DNA of 20,881 nt, taken from contig CAAHDP010000219.1 of the NCBI GenBank assembly GCA_900770515.1, positions 1-20,881 on the forward strand. Reading direction: 5' to 3'. Made by a program: the position numbers and the translations under genes. The notes below the pieces were generated by a model, which had not been told where the DNA came from, made no database searches, and was given only the letters and a program-made list of their open reading frames with translations. How positions within the stretch are numbered: position 1 is the stretch's first letter; each line of letters begins with the position of its first letter. The stretch is from an uncultured Prevotella sp. (GTDB lineage: Bacteria; Bacteroidota; Bacteroidia; Bacteroidales; Bacteroidaceae). Of the stretch, positions 8,034 to 15,466 are shown piece after piece.

Positions 8034-9032
8034 TTATGGTATTCTTCTGAGCCAAGTAATGCGCAGCAAAATCTCCAGGAGCAATACCAAGAGTGCTGCC
8101 AAGGCAAAAGGCTGATAAGCCTCATAGCGTTTGGCATAATGCTTCACATTGAATTTTGACTTCTCCAGTTTGTCGATATCTTGATAAATCTTCTTCAACT
8201 CCGCATTGTTGGTAGCACGATAGAAGTTACCGTCTGTGGTTTGCGCAATGTCGCGCAGGGTCTGCGTGTCAATTTCTACTGGAATGTTGACATATTGCAC
8301 ACCACCAGCTACTGGCATTGGGTATGGAGCCACCTTGTTGGTTCCCACGCCGATGGTATAAACACGGATGCCATAGCTCTTGGCTATTTCTGCAGCTGTC
8401 ATAGGCGATATGTCGCCCATGTTGTTACTGCCATCCGTCAAGAGAATCACCACTTTGCTCTTAGACTTTGAATTCTTCAATCGGCTTACTGCATTTGCCA
8501 AACCCATACCTACAGCAGTACCATCATCGATGAGTCCGCGTGCGGCAATGTCAGTTCTTGTATCTTGCAACAGGCGCAGCAGACTGGCATGATCGGTAGT
8601 CATTGGACATTGGGTGAATGCTTCACCTGCAAAGATGGTCAAGCCGATATTGTCGGTAGGACGACCAGAGATAAACTCATTTGCCACATCCTTAGCCGCT
8701 TCCATTCGGTTTGGCTTCAGGTCTTCAGCAAGCATGGAGGTTGATACGTCCATAGCAAGCATGATGTCAATTCCCTCCACAGTCTTGTTGTCCCAAGAAT
8801 GATGAGTCTGTGGGCGAGCCATGGCACACACAATGAGCACGAAGGCGATGCATCTCAGTACCATAGGCAGATGGATGAGTCGCACTCGAAGACTCTTTGG
8901 CGCATACTGATACATTCGGGTATCGCTCATGCGCATAGTTGGCTCACTTTTCTTTCTCCCAAGAAAATACCATAAGATATAAGGTATCAGCAACAGGAGT
9001 AGCAGAAAATATGCTTTACTTGCAAATTCCAT
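8034..9032 (-). CDS. batA: BatA, membrane-anchored VWA protein
   Basis: This 332-residue paralogue of BatB has the same plan: two N-terminal membrane helices (about 7-24 and 54-72), a VWA domain with a complete metal site (D95, S97 and S99 in MDVSTSML, then DDGTAVG and LTDGSNN), and a C-terminal helix (about 306-326). MARPQ just before the VWA domain is a family hallmark also present in BatB as VARPQ. In Bacteroides the Bat proteins are linked to aerotolerance, and related MoxR-VWA sets elsewhere to envelope stress or metal-enzyme maturation. Start at ATG 9032. The 58-nt gap to the gene upstream holds a hairpin (9055-9086), and batB follows 12 nt after the stop. Confidence 0.94.
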   Translation of the reverse strand: MEFASKAYFLLLLLLIPYILWYFLGRKKSEPTMRMSDTRMYQYAPKSLRVRLIHLPMVLRCIAFVLIVCAMARPQTHHSWDNKTVEGIDIMLAMDVSTSMLAEDLKPNRMEAAKDVANEFISGRPTDNIGLTIFAGEAFTQCPMTTDHASLLRLLQDTRTDIAARGLIDDGTAVGMGLANAVSRLKNSKSKSKVVILLTDGSNNMGDISPMTAAEIAKSYGIRVYTIGVGTNKVAPYPMPVAGGVQYVNIPVEIDTQTLRDIAQTTDGNFYRATNNAELKKIYQDIDKLEKSKFNVKHYAKRYEAYQPFALAALLVLLLEILLRITWLRRIP

Positions 9033-9054
9033 TTCTTATAACATTTATAGTTTG

Positions 9055-9086
9055 CATCACTCTGATGATTTTATCTATCAGTGATG
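9055..9086 (-). other. Intercistronic hairpin between BatD-like gene and batA
   Basis: CATCACT (9055-9061) pairs with AGTGATG (9080-9086), and a further GAT/ATC pairing is possible across a 2-nt bulge. On the transcribed (minus) strand no T-run follows it, so it is not a good intrinsic terminator in that direction. It could be an RNA-processing or stability element splitting the operon transcript. Function is inferred. Confidence 0.4.
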
Positions 9087-9090
9087 GTTT

Positions 9091-10170
9091 TTACATCAAC
9101 AGCATGACAACTTGATAGATGATATAGCCTAAGATAGCAACAGCGCTGAAGCCTCCTATCCAAAGCAGCGTTTTGATGAGGCGGCGTTGCTGCTGAGACT
9201 TCTGGTCCTCGCTGCTGAGCGTAGGCACAATTTTCTCTTCCTTAGGCAGCTCATTGGTCTTCGTCTGGTCGATGAAGTTAATTGCATTTACCAGGTTGGC
9301 ATCATTTTCATTCATCGGAATCTCGTATTTGGCGAACTTGACGAGGTCGGCTGTTGAGAAGAGCATTCTCAATTCGTCTATCATCTTCTGATCGCCAGAA
9401 GCACGCAGGTTCTCAATGATTTCTGTACTGGTCATCTCCATAGCATTGAAACCAAATCGGCTTACGATATATTCACGCAGCGCATTAGTAAGATGAGTAT
9501 AGTACTCCTTTTGTGTTTCTTGGTTTGATGTGCTATGATGCTGCTTGATGTCGTTAATCTCTTTCAGCGCCTTTTCATGGGCAGGCACACGTTTAATGAT
9601 ACGAATGCGGGCAATAATAGGCTTGTTCTTCTTTAATCGGTTGCGTAGATAAGCCATTGTTCCACAGATAATTAACATTAGAACGCTCAACCAAAAAGTA
9701 AAGCTCCATTCGCTCCAGAGAAACGGGTTTCCCTGTACAGTCTTGGGGGGATAGAACTGGTTGGGATGAACAGTATCTACTGGTACGGTGAGCACCTTCA
9801 GCGCTAACGGGTTGCCATGGCAGTTCTTCCCGTCTATCTTCACATTGAGCGCCGGAATCGCATACACCTTCTCGTCAAAAGAGGTAATTGTGTAGTCACG
9901 GCTTACCACTATCTGATTGTCGCCAGTATGCATGGTGTCTCCCTTGCTCTGCTCTACCACCTCAATGCCTGAAACTATCTGGTCTTGGGGCTTGAAGGAT
10001 GGCATTACCACTTTGGCTCCCTTTCGGGCGGTTGCCTTAAGGTGCAGAATGGTTTGCTGTCCGATAAGCATCTGCAAAGAATCGATGCGCTGTTCCACAG
10101 TCTGGCAGAAAGCCAAACCTGGACAGCCCATTAGAGCTATTGTCAATATGATATTTCTAATTTTCAACAT
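9091..10170 (-). CDS. BatD-like membrane protein of the bat operon
   Basis: This 359-residue protein has an N-terminal signal sequence (about 1-22; C16 sits in an imperfect lipobox-like MGC, so lipoprotein processing is possible but doubtful), a beta-rich periplasmic part (about 25-150) that resembles the oxygen-tolerance/BatD fold, a membrane helix (156-175), a helical cytoplasmic part with the stretch REYIVSRFGFNAMEMTSTEI, and a C-terminal helix (336-358). The cytoplasmic part resembles the same region of BatD (YDEVLRALWGYISYKL in the fused protein), so the two are probably related. Genes of this type sit between DUF58 and batA in many Bacteroidetes bat loci, often as unnamed hypotheticals. 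It follows the DUF58 stop by 12 nt. The role is inferred from context and weak likeness. Confidence 0.78.
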   Translation of the reverse strand: MLKIRNIILTIALMGCPGLAFCQTVEQRIDSLQMLIGQQTILHLKATARKGAKVVMPSFKPQDQIVSGIEVVEQSKGDTMHTGDNQIVVSRDYTITSFDEKVYAIPALNVKIDGKNCHGNPLALKVLTVPVDTVHPNQFYPPKTVQGNPFLWSEWSFTFWLSVLMLIICGTMAYLRNRLKKNKPIIARIRIIKRVPAHEKALKEINDIKQHHSTSNQETQKEYYTHLTNALREYIVSRFGFNAMEMTSTEIIENLRASGDQKMIDELRMLFSTADLVKFAKYEIPMNENDANLVNAINFIDQTKTNELPKEEKIVPTLSSEDQKSQQQRRLIKTLLWIGGFSAVAILGYIIYQVVMLLM

Positions 10171-10182
10171 TGTTATCTTATT

Positions 10183-11052
10183 TTAGCTTCTCTGTTTGAA
10201 CAGCATTAATAGCGACTTCGAAAAGTCCTCATTTGTAGCTACAGATGTCCAATCCACCTTGCTTTTGGCAAAGAGCTGGTGCAGTTGGTCTTGGCGCCGG
10301 AACCAATTCTGTGCATGAGCTACTCTCAACTTTTTGGAACTGGTATCGATATACATCTCATGCCCTGTCTCTGCATCCATTACTTTCAGTAACCCTACGT
10401 CCGGCAACTGTTTTGCTCTTGGGTCATATACCTGAATGCCCACCACATCATGTTTCTGGTTGGCAATCTGCAAGGCATGCTGATAATCCTTCTGGTCGTA
10501 AAAGTCACTGATGAGGAAAGCCGTACAGTGGCGTTTCATCACGCGTGTGAAGTATTCCAAGGCACAGCCTATGTTGGTACGCTGGCTCTGAGGGTGGAAG
10601 TCGAGCATTTCTCTGATGATATAAAGAATATGCTTTCTACCCTTCTTAGGTGGAATATATTTCTCTATTCTGTCGGAAAAGAAGATGACACCTATCTTGT
10701 CGTTGTTCTGGATGGCACTGAAAGCCAAGGTGGCAGCTATCTCGGTTGCCTGGTCGCGCTTCATCTGGCGCATCGTACCAAAGTCGAGCGAGCCACTCAC
10801 ATCCACCATCAACATCACGGTAAGCTCTCGTTCCTCTTCGAACACCTTGACGAAAGGACGATGAAAACGTGCCGTGACATTCCAGTCGATGTCTCTCACG
10901 TCGTCACCATACTGGTATTCGCGCACCTCGGCAAAGACCATACCCCTGCCCTTGAAGGCAGAATGGTACTGACCGGCAAAGATGTTCTGGCTCAATCCGC
11001 GAGTCTTGATCTCAATCTTCCGAACTTTCTTTAAGATATCTTGTGTATCCAA
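10183..11052 (-). CDS. DUF58-family protein, TTG start
   Basis: DUF58 proteins are almost always encoded beside MoxR ATPases and are treated as their partners. Here the 289-residue product has the family block YGDDVRDIDW (48-57), followed by a VWA-like metal motif DVSGS (84-88) and LISDFYD later. No membrane helix is seen, so it probably acts at the cytoplasmic face. Start choice: the family start should fall just before DTQDILKKVRKIEI, and the only start codon there is TTG at 11052. The open frame extends upstream to a GTG at 11148, but those 32 codons are made wholly of the dispersed repeat (they read like KSEERKVKSEE and KFKVQS) and are unlikely to be native. No ATG occurs between the MoxR stop (11157) and the conserved region. 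A native ATG may have been lost or replaced when the repeat arrived. Confidence 0.88.
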   Translation of the reverse strand: MDTQDILKKVRKIEIKTRGLSQNIFAGQYHSAFKGRGMVFAEVREYQYGDDVRDIDWNVTARFHRPFVKVFEEERELTVMLMVDVSGSLDFGTMRQMKRDQATEIAATLAFSAIQNNDKIGVIFFSDRIEKYIPPKKGRKHILYIIREMLDFHPQSQRTNIGCALEYFTRVMKRHCTAFLISDFYDQKDYQHALQIANQKHDVVGIQVYDPRAKQLPDVGLLKVMDAETGHEMYIDTSSKKLRVAHAQNWFRRQDQLHQLFAKSKVDWTSVATNEDFSKSLLMLFKQRS

Positions 11053-11056
11053 CTTA

Positions 11057-11154
11057 TTACTTTGAACTTTGAATTTTGAACATTGAACTTTATGATTAGT
11101 GAAGTAAGTGAATTCTTCACTCTTCACTTTTCGTTCTTCACTCTTCACTTACTT
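11057..11154 (-). repeat. Dispersed composite repeat, copy 2 (moxR/DUF58 gap)
   Basis: On the minus strand a block of GTGAAGAGTGAAGAA-type units (about 11100-11154) is followed by the shared 17-mer CTAATCATAAAGTTCAA (11083-11099) and then GTTCAAA heptamers to 11057. It fills nearly the whole gap between the MoxR stop and the DUF58 TTG start, ending 4 nt before that codon. The heptamer part matches copy 1 at 42 of 43 positions. The element is open in the DUF58 frame. Confidence 0.87.
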
Positions 11155-11156
11155 CA

Positions 11157-12152
11157 TCAAGGCACTTCCACCTTGTTGATGATGCGGCTTACAATTTCCT
11201 CGCTGGTTACTTCGCTAGCCTCAGCCTCGTAGGAGAGACCGATACGATGGCGGAGAACATCGTGAGCCACAGCACGAACATCTTCAGGAATCACGTAACC
11301 ACGGTGCTTGATGAAAGCATAGGCGCGGGCAGCCTTGGCAAGGGAAATGCTGGCACGAGGACTACCGCCGAAGGTAATCATGTCCTTCAGGTCGCCCAAA
11401 CCATAACGGTCAGGATAACGGGTAGCGAAGACGATGTCGGCTATATACTGCTCAATCTTCTCATCGATATACACCTCGTTTACGATGCTGCGGGCCTTCA
11501 GGATTTCTTCTGCTGTAGTTACTGGAGTAACCGTTGGCAGACCGCCCTGGATATTCTCACGGATGATGAGCTTTTCTTCCTCGATAGTTGGATAGTCAAT
11601 GATGACCTTGAGAAGGAAACGGTCCACCTGAGCTTCAGGAAGCTGATAGGTTCCCTCCTGTTCTACCGGGTTCTGTGTTGCCATTACCAGGAACGGATTT
11701 GGCAATTTAAATGTCTGTTCGCCGATGGTAACCTGATGTTCCTGCATTGCCTCGAGCAAAGCACTCTGTACCTTGGCTGGAGCACGGTTGATTTCATCTG
11801 CCAGAACGAAGTTGGCGAACACCGGACCACGCTTTACATGGAAGGCTTCGTCTTTCTGAGAATAGATCTGTGTTCCCACCACGTCGGCTGGCAACAAATC
11901 TGGTGTAAACTGTATGCGGCTATAGTCTGCACTTACTAACTGTGACAATGTTTTGATTGCGAGAGTCTTCGCCAAACCAGGCACACCTTCAAGCAAGATG
12001 TGACCGTCAGAGAGAAGACCGATGAGAAGACAGTCAACAAGGTGTTTCTGACCTACGATGACCTTGTTCATGCCCATTACCAAATTGGTAACAAACTGAC
12101 TCTGTTGTTCAATCCGGATGTTCAACTCACGGATATCAATAGCTTCTGCCAT
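11157..12152 (-). CDS. MoxR-family AAA+ ATPase of the bat operon
   Basis: This 331-residue MoxR ATPase is probably a cytoplasmic chaperone-like AAA+ hexamer working on or with the VWA proteins encoded downstream. Motifs: Walker A GVPGLAKT (56-63), Walker B VLADE (116-120), sensor-1 ATQNP (158-162), arginine-finger region around QVDRFL (175-180), and the sensor-2 region GGSPRAS in the lid domain. The length is normal and all catalytic positions are present. Start at ATG 12152, about 80 nt below a candidate promoter (12239-12270), which makes it the first gene of the operon. The stop is followed directly by repeat copy 2 and then DUF58. Within the MoxR superfamily this gene order corresponds to the MRP/bat subgroup. 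Confidence 0.95.
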   Translation of the reverse strand: MAEAIDIRELNIRIEQQSQFVTNLVMGMNKVIVGQKHLVDCLLIGLLSDGHILLEGVPGLAKTLAIKTLSQLVSADYSRIQFTPDLLPADVVGTQIYSQKDEAFHVKRGPVFANFVLADEINRAPAKVQSALLEAMQEHQVTIGEQTFKLPNPFLVMATQNPVEQEGTYQLPEAQVDRFLLKVIIDYPTIEEEKLIIRENIQGGLPTVTPVTTAEEILKARSIVNEVYIDEKIEQYIADIVFATRYPDRYGLGDLKDMITFGGSPRASISLAKAARAYAFIKHRGYVIPEDVRAVAHDVLRHRIGLSYEAEASEVTSEEIVSRIINKVEVP

Positions 12153-12202
12153 AATTCTTATAATATTATTTTACGTTTTATTCTACTTTTTACGATGAAT
12201 TA

Positions 12203-12220
12203 GGGTGTGTATTTACACCC
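12203..12220 (-). promoter_or_regulatory. Palindrome in the moxR operon leader
   Basis: GGGTGT (12203-12208) and ACACCC (12215-12220) form a perfect 6-bp inverted repeat with a 6-nt spacer. Given the promoter placed at 12239-12270, it would lie about 12-29 nt into the transcript. It may be an operator or a leader hairpin. No regulator is identified. Confidence 0.4.
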
Positions 12221-12238
12221 TCCCTCTTAAATCAAACG

Positions 12239-12270
12239 CAAAAGTACTGAATTATGGGGACAAAAGCGAA
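12239..12270 (-). promoter_or_regulatory. Candidate Bacteroidetes promoter for the bat operon
   Basis: On the minus strand TACTTTTG (12246-12239) matches the -7 consensus TAnnTTTG. TTCG at 12270-12267 is one mismatch from the -33 TTTG, at a spacing of 20 nt. Transcription would begin near 12232, about 80 nt before the moxR ATG. Confidence 0.55.
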
Positions 12271-12334
12271 TAATGCTAACTAAATAATATTAAAAATGTT
12301 TCACAAAAGCTATTTTTAGAAACTTTTAATGAAA

Positions 12335-12387
12335 CCCTTCCTATATATGGAATCTTTCTTTCAATAAAATGTCATATTTAGGAAGGG
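12335..12387 (-). terminator. Long hairpin after the MFS gene, likely terminator
   Basis: Positions 12335-12349 pair with 12373-12387 at 14 of 15 positions (CCCTTCCTA/TAGGAAGGG, one T-T mismatch, then ATATG/CATAT), with a 23-nt loop. It begins 20 nt after the MFS stop. On the minus strand the sequence that follows is TTTCATT, a weak T-run. It most simply marks the 3' end of the HAD-panB-MFS transcript before the bat promoter. Confidence 0.6.
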
Positions 12388-12406
12388 CTGGATGATATAA
12401 GTAACC

Positions 12407-13627
12407 TTAGCGATTACGATGTTTCATATACCAGGGATGTACGACGAAATTATACAGGACAAGTGACAGACCAGTAAATATCATGCCTGGAACAAGCACT
12501 TCGTGAACGGTTGGGTTGAAGATGACGTTATTGACGCCCGGAACTTGCTTGTAAGCTTTTTCCAAAAACATAAAACCTATCGCAATACCTAATGATAACC
12601 CAAATTCCCATGCCAGAAAGAAGGAACTGGTACTGGTGCCGCGCTGACAATGCTTGGCCAGCTTGATGTAGAAAAGCAAAAATCTGCTACCGATCACACC
12701 TATTCCCATACCTAGCAGCAAGGGCACAAGCACCTCTACGGCAAAATCCTGGTCGTTTAATGAAATGAATTCGGCTGCTCCCATTAATACCAAGCCCACG
12801 AGAGCCTGACTCTTCAAGTCGGCATCAGCAAAGACATATTTCTCTGCAACAATAGCCATCAGCAGTCCTAACAGAAACATCAGGTAAACCGTCAGGTTAT
12901 GAGGAATGGCAAAATACATTCCTGCGCCTATCAATATGAGTACAATGTTGATGAACAGCGGGATGCCTTGTGGCAGGAAGAAACGGTCGTAACTGAAAAG
13001 CGGCAAGTGCTCAGAGGGAGCCTTGAAGGGGAACTTTACCAGCGATACAAGTACGAAAGCTCCAAGGGCCAACAGGGAAGCTAACGGGAAGATAAGGTGC
13101 ATGTCTGAAAAATCATCAACAAGCCAAGCTATAATTGGTCCCGTGGCAATAGACAGTCGGGCGAACCAGGAGGTGATATAATTCGCTTCGGTGCGCTGGA
13201 AAGACTCGCAAGTGTCAATTACCAACGTGCTGGTCAGGGCCATTTGTGCCAGTCCTAAGAATGCGCCCTGTACTACTCGTGTTGCTACAAGAACTCCAAA
13301 GCCGAACTTGATGTTCCAGAAGGTCTCAAGATAATAGAGTGCAACGAGACTGATTGCCACGCAACAGATAGAAACCTGACATACTCTGTTGCGGCGATAG
13401 CGTTGCAGCAAATAGGAACAGAAGCCACCCAGAAGGAATAAACCAAATCCGTAAGCACCTGCTACAACTCCTATCTGCCAGTAACGATAACCTTCAATGG
13501 TCATAAAATAAGGTATGCCGATGATGAGCATGCAGACACTCGTCATCAGAAGCAGGTTGGCAAAACAGAGTCTCCAGAAGTCCCGATGCCATAATTTAAT
13601 ATGTATGGGCGTGTTTTGTGTATCCAT
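12407..13627 (-). CDS. MFS transporter, substrate unknown
   Basis: This 406-residue major-facilitator protein has about 12 hydrophobic helices, spread over the whole length with a central cytoplasmic loop near FPFKAPSEHLPLF. The first helix pair is followed by a basic loop (LLQRYRRNR), as in the MFS motif between helices 2 and 3, although the usual Asp of that motif is missing. Nothing points to a substrate. Start: ATG 13627 (MDTQNTP) is preferred; a TTG two codons upstream (13633) is also open. The gene lies 48 nt downstream of panB on the same strand with a hairpin after the stop, so it probably shares the panB transcript. A sugar, peptide or drug substrate cannot be separated by eye, and a link to pantothenate or its precursors would rest only on position. 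Confidence 0.85.
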   Translation of the reverse strand: MDTQNTPIHIKLWHRDFWRLCFANLLLMTSVCMLIIGIPYFMTIEGYRYWQIGVVAGAYGFGLFLLGGFCSYLLQRYRRNRVCQVSICCVAISLVALYYLETFWNIKFGFGVLVATRVVQGAFLGLAQMALTSTLVIDTCESFQRTEANYITSWFARLSIATGPIIAWLVDDFSDMHLIFPLASLLALGAFVLVSLVKFPFKAPSEHLPLFSYDRFFLPQGIPLFINIVLILIGAGMYFAIPHNLTVYLMFLLGLLMAIVAEKYVFADADLKSQALVGLVLMGAAEFISLNDQDFAVEVLVPLLLGMGIGVIGSRFLLFYIKLAKHCQRGTSTSSFFLAWEFGLSLGIAIGFMFLEKAYKQVPGVNNVIFNPTVHEVLVPGMIFTGLSLVLYNFVVHPWYMKHRNR

Positions 13628-13675
13628 AACCAAAAACTTTATGAACTATATGACGCTAAAATGTAGAGAGGAGGC

Positions 13676-14494
13676 TTAATAGCTCTCCTCTATGCTTGGA
13701 TATTCAGTACTCTTAACGGCGTCGATGTATGCCTTCACACCCTTCTGCATCTCCTCGCCTACCTGGGCGAAGTGGCGCAGGAACTTTGGCTTGAAGCCTT
13801 GGGTCATACCAAGAGCATCAGCATAGACCAGAACCTGTCCGTCGCAACCGTTGCCGGCTCCGATACCGATAGTTACGGCTTTCACCTGTCGTGTTACTTC
13901 AGCCGCCAATTTAGCTGGAACCTTTTCCAGAACAATGGCGAATACGCCAGCCTTATCAAGAGCGATAGCATCGCTGATGAGCTTCTGAGCCTCAGCCTCA
14001 TCCTTGGCACGGATACCATAACCGCCAAACTTGTTGACGCTCTGTGGAGTGAGTCCAAGATGACCATGCACAGGAATGCCGGCGTCTACCAGAGCCTTGA
14101 CAGTATCAGCGATTTCGATGCCGCCCTCCAGCTTGAGTGCGTCTACTCCTGTTTCCTTCATCATGCGGCAAGCATTGCGAAGAGCCTCTTCCTTGCTTAT
14201 CTGATAGCTGCCGAAAGGCATATCGCATACCACGAAGGCATGCTTGCAGGCACGAGCCACGCTGCGGGCATGGTAAATCATCTGGTCAACAGTAATTGGC
14301 AAAGTATCTGCATTTCCAGCCATTACATTGCTGGCAGAATCGCCAATCAGGATACTGTCGATGCCAGCTGCATCCAGAATGCCTGCAGTTGTAAAGTCGT
14401 AAGCTGTAAGCATTGTAACCTTCTCGCCTGCTGCTTTCATTTCAGCAAACGTCTTGGTTGTAATTTTCTTTTTGTCAGTAGATAAATATCCCAT
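13676..14494 (-). CDS. panB: 3-methyl-2-oxobutanoate hydroxymethyltransferase
   Basis: PanB makes ketopantoate from 2-oxoisovalerate and 5,10-methylenetetrahydrofolate, the first committed step to pantothenate and coenzyme A. The 272-residue product is a typical TIM-barrel member: TAYDFTTAGI (30-39), ILIGDSASNV (48-57), CDMPFGSYQ (90-98), KLEGG (121-125), GHLGLTPQSV (144-153) and IGIGAG later. By likeness to the E. coli enzyme, D52, D91 and E123 should bind magnesium and E190 should be the general base. Start at ATG 14494, 25 nt after the HAD stop. The adjoining PanC and PanD genes found together in some bacteria are absent from this window. Confidence 0.97.
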   Translation of the reverse strand: MGYLSTDKKKITTKTFAEMKAAGEKVTMLTAYDFTTAGILDAAGIDSILIGDSASNVMAGNADTLPITVDQMIYHARSVARACKHAFVVCDMPFGSYQISKEEALRNACRMMKETGVDALKLEGGIEIADTVKALVDAGIPVHGHLGLTPQSVNKFGGYGIRAKDEAEAQKLISDAIALDKAGVFAIVLEKVPAKLAAEVTRQVKAVTIGIGAGNGCDGQVLVYADALGMTQGFKPKFLRHFAQVGEEMQKGVKAYIDAVKSTEYPSIEESY

Positions 14495-14519
14495 GATTAT
14501 TTATTATCTTTTTCCGTAT

Positions 14520-15209
14520 TTATTGCTTCTTGTTTTCTTCTACAACTTTCGCTAAGTCGGCAAATGTAAAGCCAGAGTAATCGGCAATTACATAGTCGCT
14601 ATATGGCTCAATCGACTCCTTGGAATTGGTAGTGGAAAGTCCGAGGGTGAATGCACCTGCAGCACGTACAGCCTTCAAGCCGTTGAAGCTGTCTTCCAGT
14701 CCTACGCACTTTTCCGGCTTGGCATCAAAGCATGCTGCGCCCTTCAGATAGCAGTCCGGATCTGGTTTGCTCTTGGCGAAGTCTTCGCTGGTCAATACAC
14801 GGTCAAAGTAGCCTTTGAATTCCGGGTGCTGTCTGTAGACATTCTGCATCTTTTGGACGTTGCTACTCGTTACTACAGCGCACTTTACGCCATTCTGCTT
14901 CAAGTCTTTGATGAAGTCTTCGAAGCCAGTGATGTAAGGGTACGACATATTCTTCTCAAATTCATTGAGACGAGTGGTAATCTTATCCTGTTCTGACTTT
15001 GCATCGGTATAACCTTTGATATGAGCAAAAACAGAATCTTCAGAGAAGTACTTATCATAAATCTGTACTAATGTCTGTCCTTTGATGCGGTACTCGAAAT
15101 CTGGAATTTCCGGATGATATTCACGTCCAATCATACCCCAGAAGATGGAATACTGTGATTCGGTTTCGAACACTACGCCATCCAGGTCAAATAAAGCAGC
15201 CTTTATCAT
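14520..15209 (-). CDS. HAD-family phosphatase (beta-phosphoglucomutase-like)
   Basis: This 229-residue haloacid-dehalogenase hydrolase carries all four motifs: DLDG with nucleophile D8 and D10, T114-S115 in VVTSSN, K148 in SKPDPD, and E172-D173 in GLEDSFNG. A helical cap (about residues 15-90) places it in the subfamily that includes beta-phosphoglucomutase and phosphoglycolate phosphatase. The substrate is not evident. Start: ATG 15209 gives MIKAALFDLDG, the standard beginning. An in-frame ATG at 15266 would add 19 residues without family likeness; it also lies downstream of the candidate promoter, so it cannot be excluded. It is first in a unit with panB and the MFS gene. Confidence 0.9.
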   Translation of the reverse strand: MIKAALFDLDGVVFETESQYSIFWGMIGREYHPEIPDFEYRIKGQTLVQIYDKYFSEDSVFAHIKGYTDAKSEQDKITTRLNEFEKNMSYPYITGFEDFIKDLKQNGVKCAVVTSSNVQKMQNVYRQHPEFKGYFDRVLTSEDFAKSKPDPDCYLKGAACFDAKPEKCVGLEDSFNGLKAVRAAGAFTLGLSTTNSKESIEPYSDYVIADYSGFTFADLAKVVEENKKQ

Positions 15210-15307
15210 ATTAACTATTCTATAATATCTGTTATGTTTTACAATCTGATAGAGTCGAACAAGCATTTTTTATGCATTTTTCTGCTCTATAACATCTTTT
15301 TCAGGTG

Positions 15308-15343
15308 CAAAGGTACACATTTTTTTAATAAGTCGAGTCCAAA
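15308..15343 (-). promoter_or_regulatory. Candidate promoter for the HAD-panB-MFS unit
   Basis: On the minus strand TACCTTTG (15315-15308) is a full match to the -7 element. The nearest TTTG (15343-15340) is 24 nt upstream, longer than the usual 19-21, so the -33 box is uncertain. It is divergent from the rsmG promoter, about 60 nt away. Confidence 0.55.
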
Positions 15344-15376
15344 ATCTAAATAAATATATAAAAAAAGCTATATAAT

Positions 15377-15407
15377 TTTGTTTTGTCCACTAATTGCGTT
15401 AACTTTG
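15377..15407 (+). promoter_or_regulatory. Promoter for rsmG operon
   Basis: TTTG at 15377-15380, 19 nt, then TAACTTTG at 15400-15407: an exact match to the Bacteroidetes sigma-ABfr form. Transcription would begin near 15414, about 53 nt before the rsmG ATG. Confidence 0.75.
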
Positions 15408-15466
15408 CACCTTATATATTAAAAGATTCACTTAAATAAGTAATATAAACGAAAGATAATAGAAGG

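Noticed and set aside
11053..11148. N-terminal 32-residue extension of the DUF58 protein from GTG 11148
   Set aside because: The residues are coded entirely by the dispersed repeat and unlike the family. I kept it as a finding but not as the called start.
15210..15266. 19-residue upstream extension of the HAD protein
   Set aside because: The family starts right before the DLDG nucleophile motif, and the extra residues have no family likeness.
15461..15466. AGAAGG as a Shine-Dalgarno site for rsmG
   Set aside because: It directly abuts the ATG with no spacing, and Bacteroidetes rarely use such sites.
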